Of a stretch of DNA of 64,000 nt, positions 54,202 to 64,000 are shown piece by piece. Within the stretch, counting starts at the first letter, position 1. The number at the start of each line of letters is the position of its first letter. The translations under genes and the position numbers were made by a program. Source of the stretch: Apricaphanius iberus (Eukaryota; Chordata; Actinopteri; Cyprinodontiformes; Aphaniidae); contig JAPXFQ010001133.1 of NCBI GenBank assembly GCA_028564705.1, positions 744,001-808,000 on the forward strand, read 5' to 3'. The notes beneath the pieces are model-generated. The model made no database searches, had not been told where the DNA came from, and was given only the letters and a program-made list of their open reading frames with translations.

Positions 54202-56322
54202 AGCGGCATTTAGAACGAATAATACAGATTCCTGTCTTCTTAGTGCCTTGAGTTGATTTATTCAAATTTTTTCTCTACCTGCTATGTGAGAGCTAACCAA
54301 TTTCCCAGTGATGTTAGGTATGCCCAGCCCTCAGTCATCCCAGAAAATACCCATAATCTCAATAAATAATTTTTAGATTATGGGATGAAGTGGCCATTCC
54401 CTTGGGTGATTAGAAATCCCACACATCTCCAGAATAAAATACTGTATTTTCCTGATGTCTAAACAGTCAGTAAAAGACAATTAATATTTCAGATTTACTT
54501 TCATAGTTAAAGTTGTGTGTTGATTATTTGGAATGCAAAGTCATAACTTTTTTTCTAGAATTTGCTCTTGAATTTTAAGGATGATACTAAAAACAAGAAG
54601 AACACATGGAGCTTTGTTTTTGGTCAAAGATATTAAATATTTTAATGTATTCTTCTATAATTCTGGCCGTGGTGATGCAAACAGATTAAAATGTCTGTAG
54701 ATTTAACATGCTAGAAGGATTCCTGTTATTAGTTTAAACATTCTGCTCTGCAGCTTGGTTGCTCTTTTCTCCCGCTTTTGATATCTTTTCAAAAAAAGGT
54801 TATTGTTTCTTTTAGAAGCAGAGATCTCAGATTTCAGATTGTAAACCTACTAATTTTCAAATGGGAAAATTTCTGGGGCAGAAAATCACCAAGGTCCAAG
54901 AGGTGAAACATACAATTCAGATATCAGATGAGATTTTATTACTCAGCTGCAATGTCTACTAGAAGATACAACTTATATTTACTGCTTATTATTAACTATA
55001 TAATTGGAAATTGGAGTTCCACTCATGGAAGCAGTCCAGCTGCTTATGTGGCCCTTTGGGAAAAATAATTACCCAGCCCTAATTTAAAGAGAGGGCTAGT
55101 AATTAATAACAATATGACAGAGTCCAGAGGAGGATAACAACATGATGGCGTTCACCATATTCCAAAAAAGATTTCCAAGTTATAAAGTGTTTTGAGCTCC
55201 TGAGACACAACTCATAATTCAGAGCAGTGAGGTAATTTATTTCCCCAGGTTTTAATATGTTACAGATGAGTGCTTGTGTGTCTCTCTGCAGTTGGAGCGT
55301 CACAACACAGAGGCCAGGCGTGTAGGGGAGCCGCCACTGATGCTGCTGCGCGCCTGCACCCCAATACCTGTGGTGCCTTTCATGGTTCAGGGCCCTCTAA
55401 TTTCAGTGGAAAGTTGCACATATTTCATGGACACAGCCCAGCCAGAGAGGATGAGGAGTGGGGGGGTGGTCTTGCACAGGGGGAGGCTGATGATGGACTG
55501 TAGCTCTTCCTTTGAGGCATTGCAGGCAGTCCACTTTTACAACAGAAGCTTTCTGGTTCATTTGGTGAGGCCACAGGCTGCTGTAGAGCAGCTCAGCTCA
55601 CCTCAGAATGACTGGCTGATTTGACAGCAGCTAAAAACCAACGTGGGGTTCACAGTCCTGCTCAAGTCTTCTGGAGGGCTGTACTGCATCTGCTCAGATT
55701 CATTCAGGCTGGTCATTTAGGGGAAAGGAAAATTAGCTTCTGTACACGTAGTTCCCTTTTCTTTTACACCCCAGTCCTAGCAACAGTATTCTGATCATTT
55801 CAAAGCGTGAAACTGTCTTATGAAGCCTCTGTGTAGAGAGCACGTCTCATTTCACCAATTGGAAATTTCCTTTTGTTCTGGTTTCTGCTTTTCTGGTCAG
55901 GAAGAACTCTCATTCTAAAGTCCTTCCAAGTGCTACTGTCTATCCAAAAGCTCTTTGCATATCTAGCTTTGGATTACAGGTTTGAACTGATCTGAAACAG
56001 TTCTTTAAGGCTGGCTGAGATGTCCCTCCTCCAGACGTCCAATAACGGCCGTGTGCGGCTTCAAGCTTCTGATTCCAGCGTAGACCAACCAGTTTTTTTC
56101 TTCATCTGTTCTATTTTGGAGTTGCTTTTCTCCCTCCTGAATGGACTGTAATAAAAAGCAAGAGTAGGACTGAACCACAAACTTATTAGAACATGTACCT
56201 GGGCAGGTAGACAGAAATTAGGGTCAAATACGTCTTAATGAGGTAGCTCTCATAAATGTTTTGGTTAAACTGTCTTTTCAAAACACTGTAACTTTTGATG
56301 AGGTACAAACTGTTTTATTAGT

Positions 56323-56324
<2 letters not shown>
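54202..56324. other. Unassigned; one possible exon near 55292
   Basis: Mostly AT-rich unassigned DNA. At 55279-55291 TGTCTCTCTGCAG resembles a splice acceptor. The following frame is open for 110 codons (LERHNTEARRVGEPPLMLLR to 55624), and a second frame is also open for part of this. No domain is recognised, no matching donor is obvious, and the two competing frames weaken the case. Confidence 0.3.

Positions 56325-56367
<43 letters not shown>
56325..56367. repeat. (CT)n microsatellite
   Basis: About 43 bp of uninterrupted CT dinucleotides. Confidence 0.97.
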
Positions 56368-56370
<3 letters not shown>

Positions 56371-56501
56371 CAAACCCCCTTCTTTCCTTGTACAGATAGA
56401 TGTGTGTGTCCCTGATCCTGGACAGGGCAGGATTTATTGATTAAATGTTTTGGGTGGAAATTTGACACATTTTGTGAATAAATCTTTCAAAAGTGTGAAG
56501 T

Positions 56502-57142
56502 TGTTAGGATCCTGTTCTGTGTTGTTGTTTTGTTGTGTGGCTGTGTGTTTTCCCTCTCCTTCTCTGCAGGGGCTTTCTGATTGGCTGCAGGTGCAGCTTG
56601 TTGGACCTCATCTAGCTCCAGCATAAAGGAGGGACTGGAGCAGCAAGCATGGATTAGATCCATCCTCCTGGGTTTCCTCTATTGTCTCCGTTCCATCCGG
56701 AAGGCCCCTGGAAACCACTAACCTCAAGCTCTGGATCTCCTCCTGGTCAGCCTCTGCACCTTTGCCTCCGCTGGTCTGTCTGTCCTCGTCCGCCTGCACG
56801 TCTGCCCACTCCAACTGCAACAAACACAGTCGGAACTCTGTAAATCCTCAACCTCCTCGGGACTGGATCCTATACTACCAACCGAAGGTTCTGTTTCCTC
56901 CTCTTCCAGCGAGTACCTACCGGATCCACTTGTGCGTTCTCCATTCTCACTTCAGTTACCAACCTCTCGTCTCTCTGCTCCAGTGCTCCCGTTCGTTCCT
57001 GGCCTCCGTTCCTGCCGGTTATCAGAGACTGCTTGCATTCTGAATCCCTTTCCAATACACATATTTTATTATAAAATCACCTACCGTCTCGCTCTGGTTG
57101 TTTGGCTGCCTTTTGAGTCCTTTAAACCCCGCCATTATGACA
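56502..57142 (+). mobile_element. Solo LTR with 5-bp target duplication
   Basis: Starts TGTTAGGATCC and ends CATTATGACA (TG...CA), directly flanked by GAAGT on both sides (56497-56501 and 57143-57147). The 641-bp interior is C/T-rich with a candidate TATA-type AGCATAAAGG near 56620 and the composition of teleost gypsy LTRs. No pol or gag sequence lies on either side, so LTR-LTR recombination has removed the body. The frames inside it are spurious. Confidence 0.88.
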
Positions 57143-57147
57143 GAAGT

Positions 57148-57635
57148 TGTCTGATTACTGAGTGTTTGTATACAGTGTAATAAAAACATAATCTTCTGAA
57201 GACAGAAGCACTGCCCCAATTATCTGACTAACAATTAACTCAGATTTAACTAAATCTATTGAGTTACATTTTTGGTGATTATTTTTTAAAAATATATTTT
57301 TATCCCACAGTTTTTCCCCGTTATTTATCACCCAGTGCTTCTACCTAGTTCCAGTTCTGGGCATTGCTCTCCCTCTGCTAACTGTGGGAGGGCTCTGCAC
57401 TGAAACTCAAGCCTCCTTCTTGCCTGAGGAGTGGGCAGGCCCTTCTTTTCACCTGAAGGGGGCAGGGTTTCCCCAGCTGGACATAGCGCGTGGAAGGATC
57501 ACGTTATTCCAGCCAGATCCTCTCCGACCCCTCAGTCGGCCAGGAGGAGGCCCAGAACTGATGCATGTTTTTGTGGGAGTAGCTCACATTAACTACTCAA
57601 GGAAGCATGGGGAGAACATGCAACTCCACCCAGAG
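57148..57635. other. Unassigned sequence with a retroposon-like phrase
   Basis: No gene. 57607-57635 (CATGGGGAGAACATGCAACT) resembles a dispersed teleost retroposon phrase. A 101-codon frame (57384-57689) has no domain. Confidence 0.35.
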
Positions 57636-57682
57636 AGGCCCTTCACCAACCCCACCCAGGGTGTGGGGTTGGTGAAGGGCCT
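57636..57682. repeat. Perfect 20-bp hairpin
   Basis: AGGCCCTTCACCAACCCCAC (57636-57655) is exactly complementary to 57663-57682, with a 7-nt loop CCAGGGT. Such a perfect GC-rich stem could be a local foldback duplication. Nothing shows that it is a small-RNA precursor. Confidence 0.9.
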
Positions 57683-58867
57683 GGGTTAGAGCTGAATATC
57701 TTTCCATGTGTCCTCTTCCCAGAGTCAGAAAGTTTCTGCTAACCTGGTTCAGGCTTTCACTGGGGAACGACGTCCGGCCAGCAGCTCCTACACACAGGTG
57801 GGCAGCTGGTTGCTCAGAAACATCAATTAGAATAATGGTGTCACCGAGTCAGGATTTGGCCATCTGAATGAAGGAATATCAGCATTGGAAATCAGGGATT
57901 AATGCTCATGATTCATGGAAATCAAGAAGTAGAGGCTAAAATTGCCCAAACCACTCCAAACCAGGTCTAATGTATTGCAAATTACATGTTTCTTTATGCT
58001 GTTGTCAGCTCCATTACTTCAACACCTGAAATAAATTAGCAATTTTGGTTATTTTTATGTAAAACTGCAGTCATTAATTGCCTCATTTTTTTTTTTTTAA
58101 TTCCCTGACTTATTCAAGCGTTTTCTATGCTGTAAAAAGGGGAAGCAGTCAGAGAGGAGCAGCCATTAAACAGCCTGGTTAATGTGCTGGATTAGATATG
58201 TTCAGTGCATCCCTCCCCAGGTGTGTTGAGGAGGGACCTGGAGTGTTGTCCCAGCTGTTTGGGTTGCCTCTCCTCAGGGCTACAAACATCCAGATCAATA
58301 GTGGGTGCCTGGAGGAGACTGGATCTCGGCGCTACAGCTGGACTCCACCACGGTGTCCATCCCCTTGCTAGATGTGAATCCGCATCCTGCCTCTCCAAAG
58401 GAACAAAGGACCAGCAACACACAAACTTGAAAAGTTGAACCTTGACCTTCGACATTTGGCCTGTGACCCATCTGTCTGATGGCCTATCGATTACGTCTGG
58501 CCTTGCCTTGGTAATATCTCCCTCATAATTACTTGATGTTTTGTGTTCAACCCTCATAACAGCAAATTTTTGGTCTAAATGTTGGAAGCCGAAGCAAACA
58601 CCTAATTGATCATTTGAATGGATTGGACTGATGGTTCCATTCTCTGAATAAGTAACACTGGCAGACATTTGCGTTCCCAGCTGCTGCTACTTTAACTCCT
58701 TTACACGGTAATATGACAAATAAAAAGAGCTATACAGGAAACCACAGCATTTTTATTCATTCCAAACCAACAGATTTTTTCTTTCGTTACAATGCCAAAA
58801 CATGCATTTGGTTATAATTATTGAGATCCTCTCAAGACCGGTAACTTTACATTTTCAGATCAAATAC
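57683..58867. other. Unassigned; one long minus-strand frame
   Basis: No recognised gene. A frame of 158 codons on the minus strand (58192-58668) includes LGVCFGFQHLDQKFAVMRVE but no domain that I recognise and no splice context. It is on the edge of what chance allows. 58087-58099 is a T run. Confidence 0.3.
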
Positions 58868-59180
58868 AATTAAATTAAATTTTCAATTCACTTTTATTTA
58901 TATAGCGCCAGTTTACAACAAAAGTCATCTCAATACAATTATACAAACATTCCAATCAGTTAAGTTTTCTATGTAAGGAATCCTAGCAGATTGCGATGAG
59001 TCATCAACATGAGGTTGTACCCGGATCATGCAGACTCCAACCACAGCAATTCCTCAGCAAACCCTCACACTGAGCAAGCATGTAGCAACAGTGGAGAGGA
59101 AAAACTCCCCTTTAACAGGAAGAAACCTCCAGCAGAACCTGGATCAGTACAAGCGGTCACCTACCACGACCATCTGGATC
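58868..59180 (-). mobile_element. L2 3' UTR fragment, minus strand
   Basis: Reverse of the L2 3' end: TTCAATTCACTTTTATTTAT, ATAGCGCCAGTTTACAAC, then GGAAAAACTCCCCTTTAACA and AGGAAGAAACCTCCAGCAG. The 59140-59180 part is the CGGTCAT/ACC region. No coding sequence remains. Confidence 0.88.
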
Positions 59181-61959
59181 CAGATCCGAAGTTTGTAAAC
59201 AGGATTATCCACTTTTACAAACCTACAGACATGTGCTGAAGATGTGCAATCCCAGAGTTTCCATCTCTGCTGAATTTACAGAGTGCATCCAGATAAAGAC
59301 CCGCTGCTGGAAAAGGCTTCAGATTTTTTAAGACCAGAAATTTTTACAGCTCCCAGATTGGACAAAAAAAATCTCCTGAAAACTAAATGAACAAAACTGG
59401 GGAACACTAGATATTATAATCTGTATATTTAAAATAAAAACTGTTCTATAAAGCAGTGCATGCCCCATTGGTTTAAAACATGCATACTGATTAGTGCAGG
59501 CCTACGTGTTTGCTTTATGAAAGTAAGATTTACTCTTCTAATTTACTCTTCTTTGGAACAAAGCCGATTTTCTCCTGGATTCCAGTTAGATTTTTTACAG
59601 GAATTTAAGGGAAAACATCCCCACATTTATGTCAATTACAATACTGTGAAATGCATGTGATGATTAAAGGCCAGCTCTTATTGTGACGCATGGATTGTGT
59701 GTATTAAATATCAGGAGAAGAACTGATAAGGAAAGCATCCCAGCTCAGGAAACCAGTGGATAAATCCACTCACAGACACCAAACTGATTTCTAGGACCAT
59801 CCATCTAATTTACAAAGTGCGTGCAAACAAAAATCAACTGCTGGGAGATGATTTGTATTAAATGAGACGTGCAGGAATTTAGAGAATTTATTTCTCCTAT
59901 AAGGTTAGAATGATGGCACATGTTATTGTATGACAATAATATTATAGATATTATGCTGCTAAAATGACAGTTCAGAAATGTAAGAACAAGGTTTCTTTGT
60001 CTGAATCTACTTATTGCAAACAGCTCTGTATGATTTCCTCCAATGTGTGTTTTTATTTCTAAGATGAAAATTTTTCATCCTTAAAGCAGATCTCATTTCT
60101 AAAGTGGGATTCTGAGCAGCTCAGCTGTATTTGTCCACCAAAGTTAGCTTAGTGCGGTCTCCCTCACTTTGTGATATTGTTTCAGTGTTTAGCAGTGAGA
60201 ATTCCCTCCTAATGAAGCCGTTTTCATTTTTTAGATAATTTCTGGCCTCGCTCCAGCTTTTCTCAGATGGCGACCAGATGTCGAGACGTATCCGTAAAGA
60301 CTCCCAACACTCCAATGTTTTATGAAATCCTCTCTTAAGCTCCGTCTAATGTGTGTTTTCCTCCTTAAACTCAGAAAAAAATATTTGCTGAGTGTGGGGC
60401 TCTGATTGTTGGCAAAACAGATAAAACATGCGATTGCTGCTTCCCTCATTAGGCCACTGTAGGCTGAATCTAAACTGATGACAAGTTGGTGGCGAGTGTA
60501 AAGAGGCAGGAGTTGCTTGCCAACAGAAGCAAGTATGTTACTAAGAGGTTTACCAAGCAAGAAAAGGTCTTGAAATATTTATACGATTTTGACTTGGATC
60601 CCTCCCTGAGGACTGAGCATCGAAAACCTGCAATCTGTGGATCGCCAAAGGCAAACTGACGGTGGAGGTCAAGCCTATAGGTTTTTCTTTACATGAAAAC
60701 ACCTCGTAAAAGCCAAAGAGACAGGCAAGGGGAGAGAATAATGTATTCTGCACCCAAAAGCAGGATTTTGAGGAGTATAGATTCCTTTTTTACTATCATG
60801 ATTCTTTTTTCTTTTTTTTTACAACCACTCAGTTTTTGTTGTTACAGGCTTCTCCTCTCATTTACCAAGGATCAAAAATCCATTTTAGACCAGCCATTCA
60901 ATATTAAATCTGGCAGGTACTTGGATGCACAACAAACCCAATTCAACGAGCCGATTTTGAGATCTTTTGTCGTTGATGGACAACAAAGATACTGTCTTTC
61001 AGTTTTAATGTAACTGCAACAGATGTGGTCCCATTAACTTGTCTCTAAGGTACAGAGGCAGCAGCTTTTCTTTAATGTGAATATTGAAGATACTATCTAT
61101 AAATATGAGTGAAGCTTTATGAAGGATTTGTCAAGAACAGGTTTCATGGACTTTTTTCTCAAGTGAATAATTACTAATTCCTTACAGTGAACTTTCAAGG
61201 GAAACAAATAAACCAAAGGTAAACCTTTCTAAGAGTGGGCAACCTCCCAAAATTACTCAAAAACAAATCGACTACGAGGTCGGAGAAAAACCCAGAGGAT
61301 TAAAGAGCAAACCCCCCCCCCCCTCCAGAGTTTTACTCCGCCCACATTCCCTGATTGAAAATGAGGTGTTGCTGGGTGGACCAGTAAGGCTTGGGTGGAG
61401 TGGGCGAGGCATGGTCGGTGCTCTGATTGACATGTTGACAGTGACACAGACAGCAGGAAAAGATGGAGAGCAATCTGAGCTGCTGTGTTTTGGAGCAAAC
61501 TTTCAGAGGTGGAGCATTTCTGTCCACCTTCTTTACCAGAGGAAAGGGAGAAAAGGAGGGAGGTTCGGTGGAGGAGGTGGGGGAGACTCTGCTCCTTTTA
61601 TACTCCACAGCGACATCAGAAATCCCAGCTGAGTTGGCAGTTTTAGCTATTAGAGGATGGCTGTGGTCTCTGATCTTCTGGGGTCCACCGTAGGCAGACT
61701 GGTAGGATTGGGTACAGGCTTGGTTTAATAAGTAACCACATTCATGAGCTTTAATTACTTAGTAGAAAAATCATATCCGTACAGCCTTTTAAAGTTAAAC
61801 CTATCCTGATGCAACATTTTTTACGATTATTATAGATTGTTGTTAAAATGTTGATAATTATCTATATTTCTGGGAAGGAACAAACAAAATCTGGCTAAAA
61901 AACAAAAATAACATTAAGAGGTTTTTAACAAATGATAGACAGTGTAGGGCGATCAGAAT
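59181..61959. other. Unassigned intergenic or intronic sequence
   Basis: No gene recognised. Poly-C 61310-61323 and a T-rich run near 60808-60820. Frames up to 109 codons on the minus strand (60231-60560) have no domain. Confidence 0.35.
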
Positions 61960-61963
61960 CAGC

Positions 61964-61994
<31 letters not shown>

Positions 61995-62035
61995 TGGGAA
62001 CATAAACACGGAATTTGTTCCACGTTGCTCTCAAA
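61960..62035 (-). repeat. Retroposon tail with (TA)n
   Basis: GATCAGAATCAGCTTTATTT, about 26 bp of TA dinucleotides (61971-61994), then GGAACATAAACACGGAATTTG. Read in reverse this is the end of a common teleost retroposon (normally AATTCC..TTATTG..CTGATTCTGATTC). Only the tail is present. Confidence 0.5.
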
Positions 62036-63609
62036 GAACATTTAAAATATATTAAAAGATGAAATTAAATCACATGCTTTTTATTTCTAAATATGAATAG
62101 ATGTGTTTATACAAAAGAGGAAGACATGGATTAATTAGTGCAGATATGCCTGATATTGATCAAGGCTCCTTGTCTGTTAAATTTTCATCAGACCGATGAA
62201 CAGACTCTATGGCGCCACCTTGAAGGTAATTGTCTCACCAGTGTGTGTCCTGGATGTTTGGGGTCTACACTGATATTAGCCACACTTTTCCTGACCATAG
62301 ACATGTCCAAGGGAAGGTCAGCTCTGATGATCCACTCTGCAGACTGATGGTTCCCTGCAGTCTGGACCGGTCCTGTTCTGTACCTGATCCAAACCACACA
62401 GGGACGGAGGTAGAGAGGACAGACTGAATCAACGTGACAAAGAGTCCCAATGGTCCTGCTGTCAGACAAGATACTCAAAAAAACATACAAATAAATCTCC
62501 TGGAAAATTAAAAGTTCAGGATTATCTGCCTTGAAGGATTCCTAAAATATGAAAGATAATCGTTACAAAAAGCTCCTCCTAGTTATGTCGTTGACTGGTA
62601 AAGAAAATCCCCAAAATCTTAATTCTTTTGGACATCTATCTCATCAACATATTAGCATTAGGTCTTTTGAGTAACTGGGAAAATGTTGGATTTCTGGATC
62701 CACAGGCAGTGATTTGTTGCTATCAGGCAGCAAATAGCAAGTTAAGTCGTGCAACAAGCTTCCATAATCCCGCATAAAAACTTTAAGATACTTTTGGAAG
62801 GTGCCTATTGACAGGTGAAGGGTATGTTTGGGGATAGATGCCCCGCTAAGTTTTGTTTTAGTGCAACTGTAAACAGGATTAGCATTGGCAGGTATCACGC
62901 CATGAGCAACAGCATCCGTTGGGAATGGTGGGATGCAAATACCGGCTAATGAACTCGGCTGCTGTTTGGAGAAAGGGAAGGAGAGGAACATGAGGATGAC
63001 TGAATGGGCAGGAGATTGATTAGTCTGGAAAAAGTCCAGCGGGTCAGTTTTTAATGGCTTATGGAGGATTTCCAAGCATGCACGAGCAACGCACAGCACT
63101 CCATCTTATGTTTTGTCTTGGTTTAACAGTGTAGCAGTCCATCCACTGTATCCAGATTACAGGGTAGTGCATCAAGCTGTCTGCATTAAAGTCAGGACTT
63201 TATTGGGCCGACTAAATCTGTCCTGTACACAGAGACAAACAATGAAGCTTTGAGAAAAAAGAACGCCACCTGGCAGTTTGAAAGGACAGCCGTTTCCTGC
63301 TGTAATCCATTCAGAGTAATCACCTGGGGGCTGCTGGAGAGGCTTTCTCCCACCCTGCTTTTCTTCCCCTTACACCATTCAGCGATGACACAGTGATGGA
63401 GCGCTGGCTGAGGAGGCAGACGCCAAGAGGCTCTTTCAGTGATCAGCATCTTTTCACAACCATTGTCTTTTCAGGTGTCAATTAAGTTTTCTACTCTCTG
63501 GCCTCATCAAACAGGAATATTTTCCCTTTCTTGCCAAGAAACTAAATATTTGAAGGTTCCAGAAACATGTTTAAATTCAGTAGTTTTTCCATGTAAAACT
63601 TCCAGGTAT
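62036..63609. other. Unassigned; one long minus-strand frame
   Basis: No gene recognised. A 151-codon frame on the minus strand (62644-63099) has no domain, signal peptide or splice context that I can identify. The rest is AT-rich and non-repetitive. Confidence 0.3.
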
Positions 63610-63860
63610 GGATTGATGGTCTGTACTGGCACAGCGCTTCATCAGGTCCAGCGACCGTTTCACATTACATTCATTCACACACTGGTGGTGGTGTGCCACA
63701 TCCTGGGTCAGACTGACAGAACAGGTGCAGCTGTACAACCAGCACCACCTCTGACCACTCCCAGGTGAAGGAGGGTCAGCTGAACTGTCTGGGACCAACA
63801 ACTTAGATGGACAACGCTGGGGTTCAAACCGGCAACCCACCAGTTACAGTGACTAACTCC
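63610..63860 (-). mobile_element. SINE fragment, minus strand
   Basis: On the minus strand: GGTTTGAACCC (63830-63820) as a B-box, a degenerate A-box region (TTAGGAGTTAGTC), GTGCCA/GTGGCACACCACCACCAG body phrases, and a tail AATGTGAAACGGTCGCTGG with AAGCGCTGTGCCAGTACAG resembling the plus-strand SINE tail at 43760-43835. Diverged and with unclear ends. Confidence 0.5.
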
Positions 63861-64000
63861 TAAGCACCTTCACTCTGACGGATGATTAAAAGTAAAGTCT
63901 AAAAATACAAATATTTTTTTATCAACCCTGATATTTGGTTGGTATAAATCATAGTCCTGTTGGGGTGAGATCGAAAACAATTAGCATTAGAAGGTGCCTA
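63861..64000. other. Unassigned sequence at window edge
   Basis: Nothing recognised in the last 140 bases. Confidence 0.4.

Noticed and set aside
58192..58668. 158-codon minus-strand frame as a gene
   Set aside because: No domain, no signal, no splice context, and partly open in other frames. Length alone is not enough.
62644..63099. 151-codon minus-strand frame as a gene
   Set aside because: No recognisable domain or supporting signals. A chance ORF is the simpler reading.

Overview
The window is nuclear DNA from a ray-finned fish, most likely a percomorph teleost. The evidence is the mix of interspersed repeats: LINE-2 elements ending in a TTGAA-type tail, a near-complete Rex3 LINE with its GATG tail, a chromodomain Ty3/gypsy element, L1/Tx1-type ORF2, Tc1-like remnants, TTAA and TWA-flanked DNA transposons and a tRNA-headed SINE with a GCGCTATATAA-type tail. 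Prokaryotic features (operons, ribosome binding sites, CRISPR) are absent. I found no convincing multi-exon host gene. Almost every long open frame belongs to a transposon or is a shadow of low-complexity sequence, so the window reads as a gene-poor or intronic/intergenic stretch.

Layout. 1-8.5 kb: a composite repeat block. Two diverged copies of a GC-rich repeat (A, minus, to about 2655; B, plus, about 6720-8518) face each other in inverted orientation around a deleted gypsy chromovirus (3151-5297) and an L1-type ORF2 fragment (5537-5961). Copy A is interrupted by an L2 3' end fused to an antisense 28S rRNA fragment. 8.5-18.5 kb: mostly unassigned DNA with Tc1 scraps, two adjacent LTR-like blocks (11325-12453) and a small foldback element (12547-12809). 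18.5-25.2 kb: one long L2 element carrying ORF1 (SGNH esterase), endonuclease and reverse transcriptase, split by three later DNA-transposon insertions, two of them with clear 3-bp TTA/TAA target duplications. 25.4-28.6 kb: two clusters of a 143-bp tandem monomer. 28.8-33.3 kb: a TTAA-flanked, Kolobok-like transposon encoding a THAP zinc finger, with a Rex3 LINE inserted in it (13-bp target duplication). 33.4-43.3 kb: a TTAA foldback element, three minus-strand L2 remnants (one with an inverted 5' piece), Tc1 remnants and a TTAA element copy. 43.5-64 kb: SINEs, a 1-kb TTAA transposon with about 80-bp inverted repeats, a clean solo LTR (56502-57142), a perfect 20-bp hairpin (57636-57682), and long unassigned stretches that may contain conserved non-coding elements.

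How the parts fit together: the nesting gives a relative history. L2 came before the TWA elements and the foldback element that split it. The TTAA/THAP element came before Rex3. A Tc1 copy came before the TTAA element that ends it at 42236. Most coding remnants carry frameshifts or stops. The longest intact frames are the L2 reverse transcriptase (about 471 codons after the 22431 junction) and the 81-codon THAP ORF. Orthology, exon calls and conserved-element status cannot be settled from one sequence.
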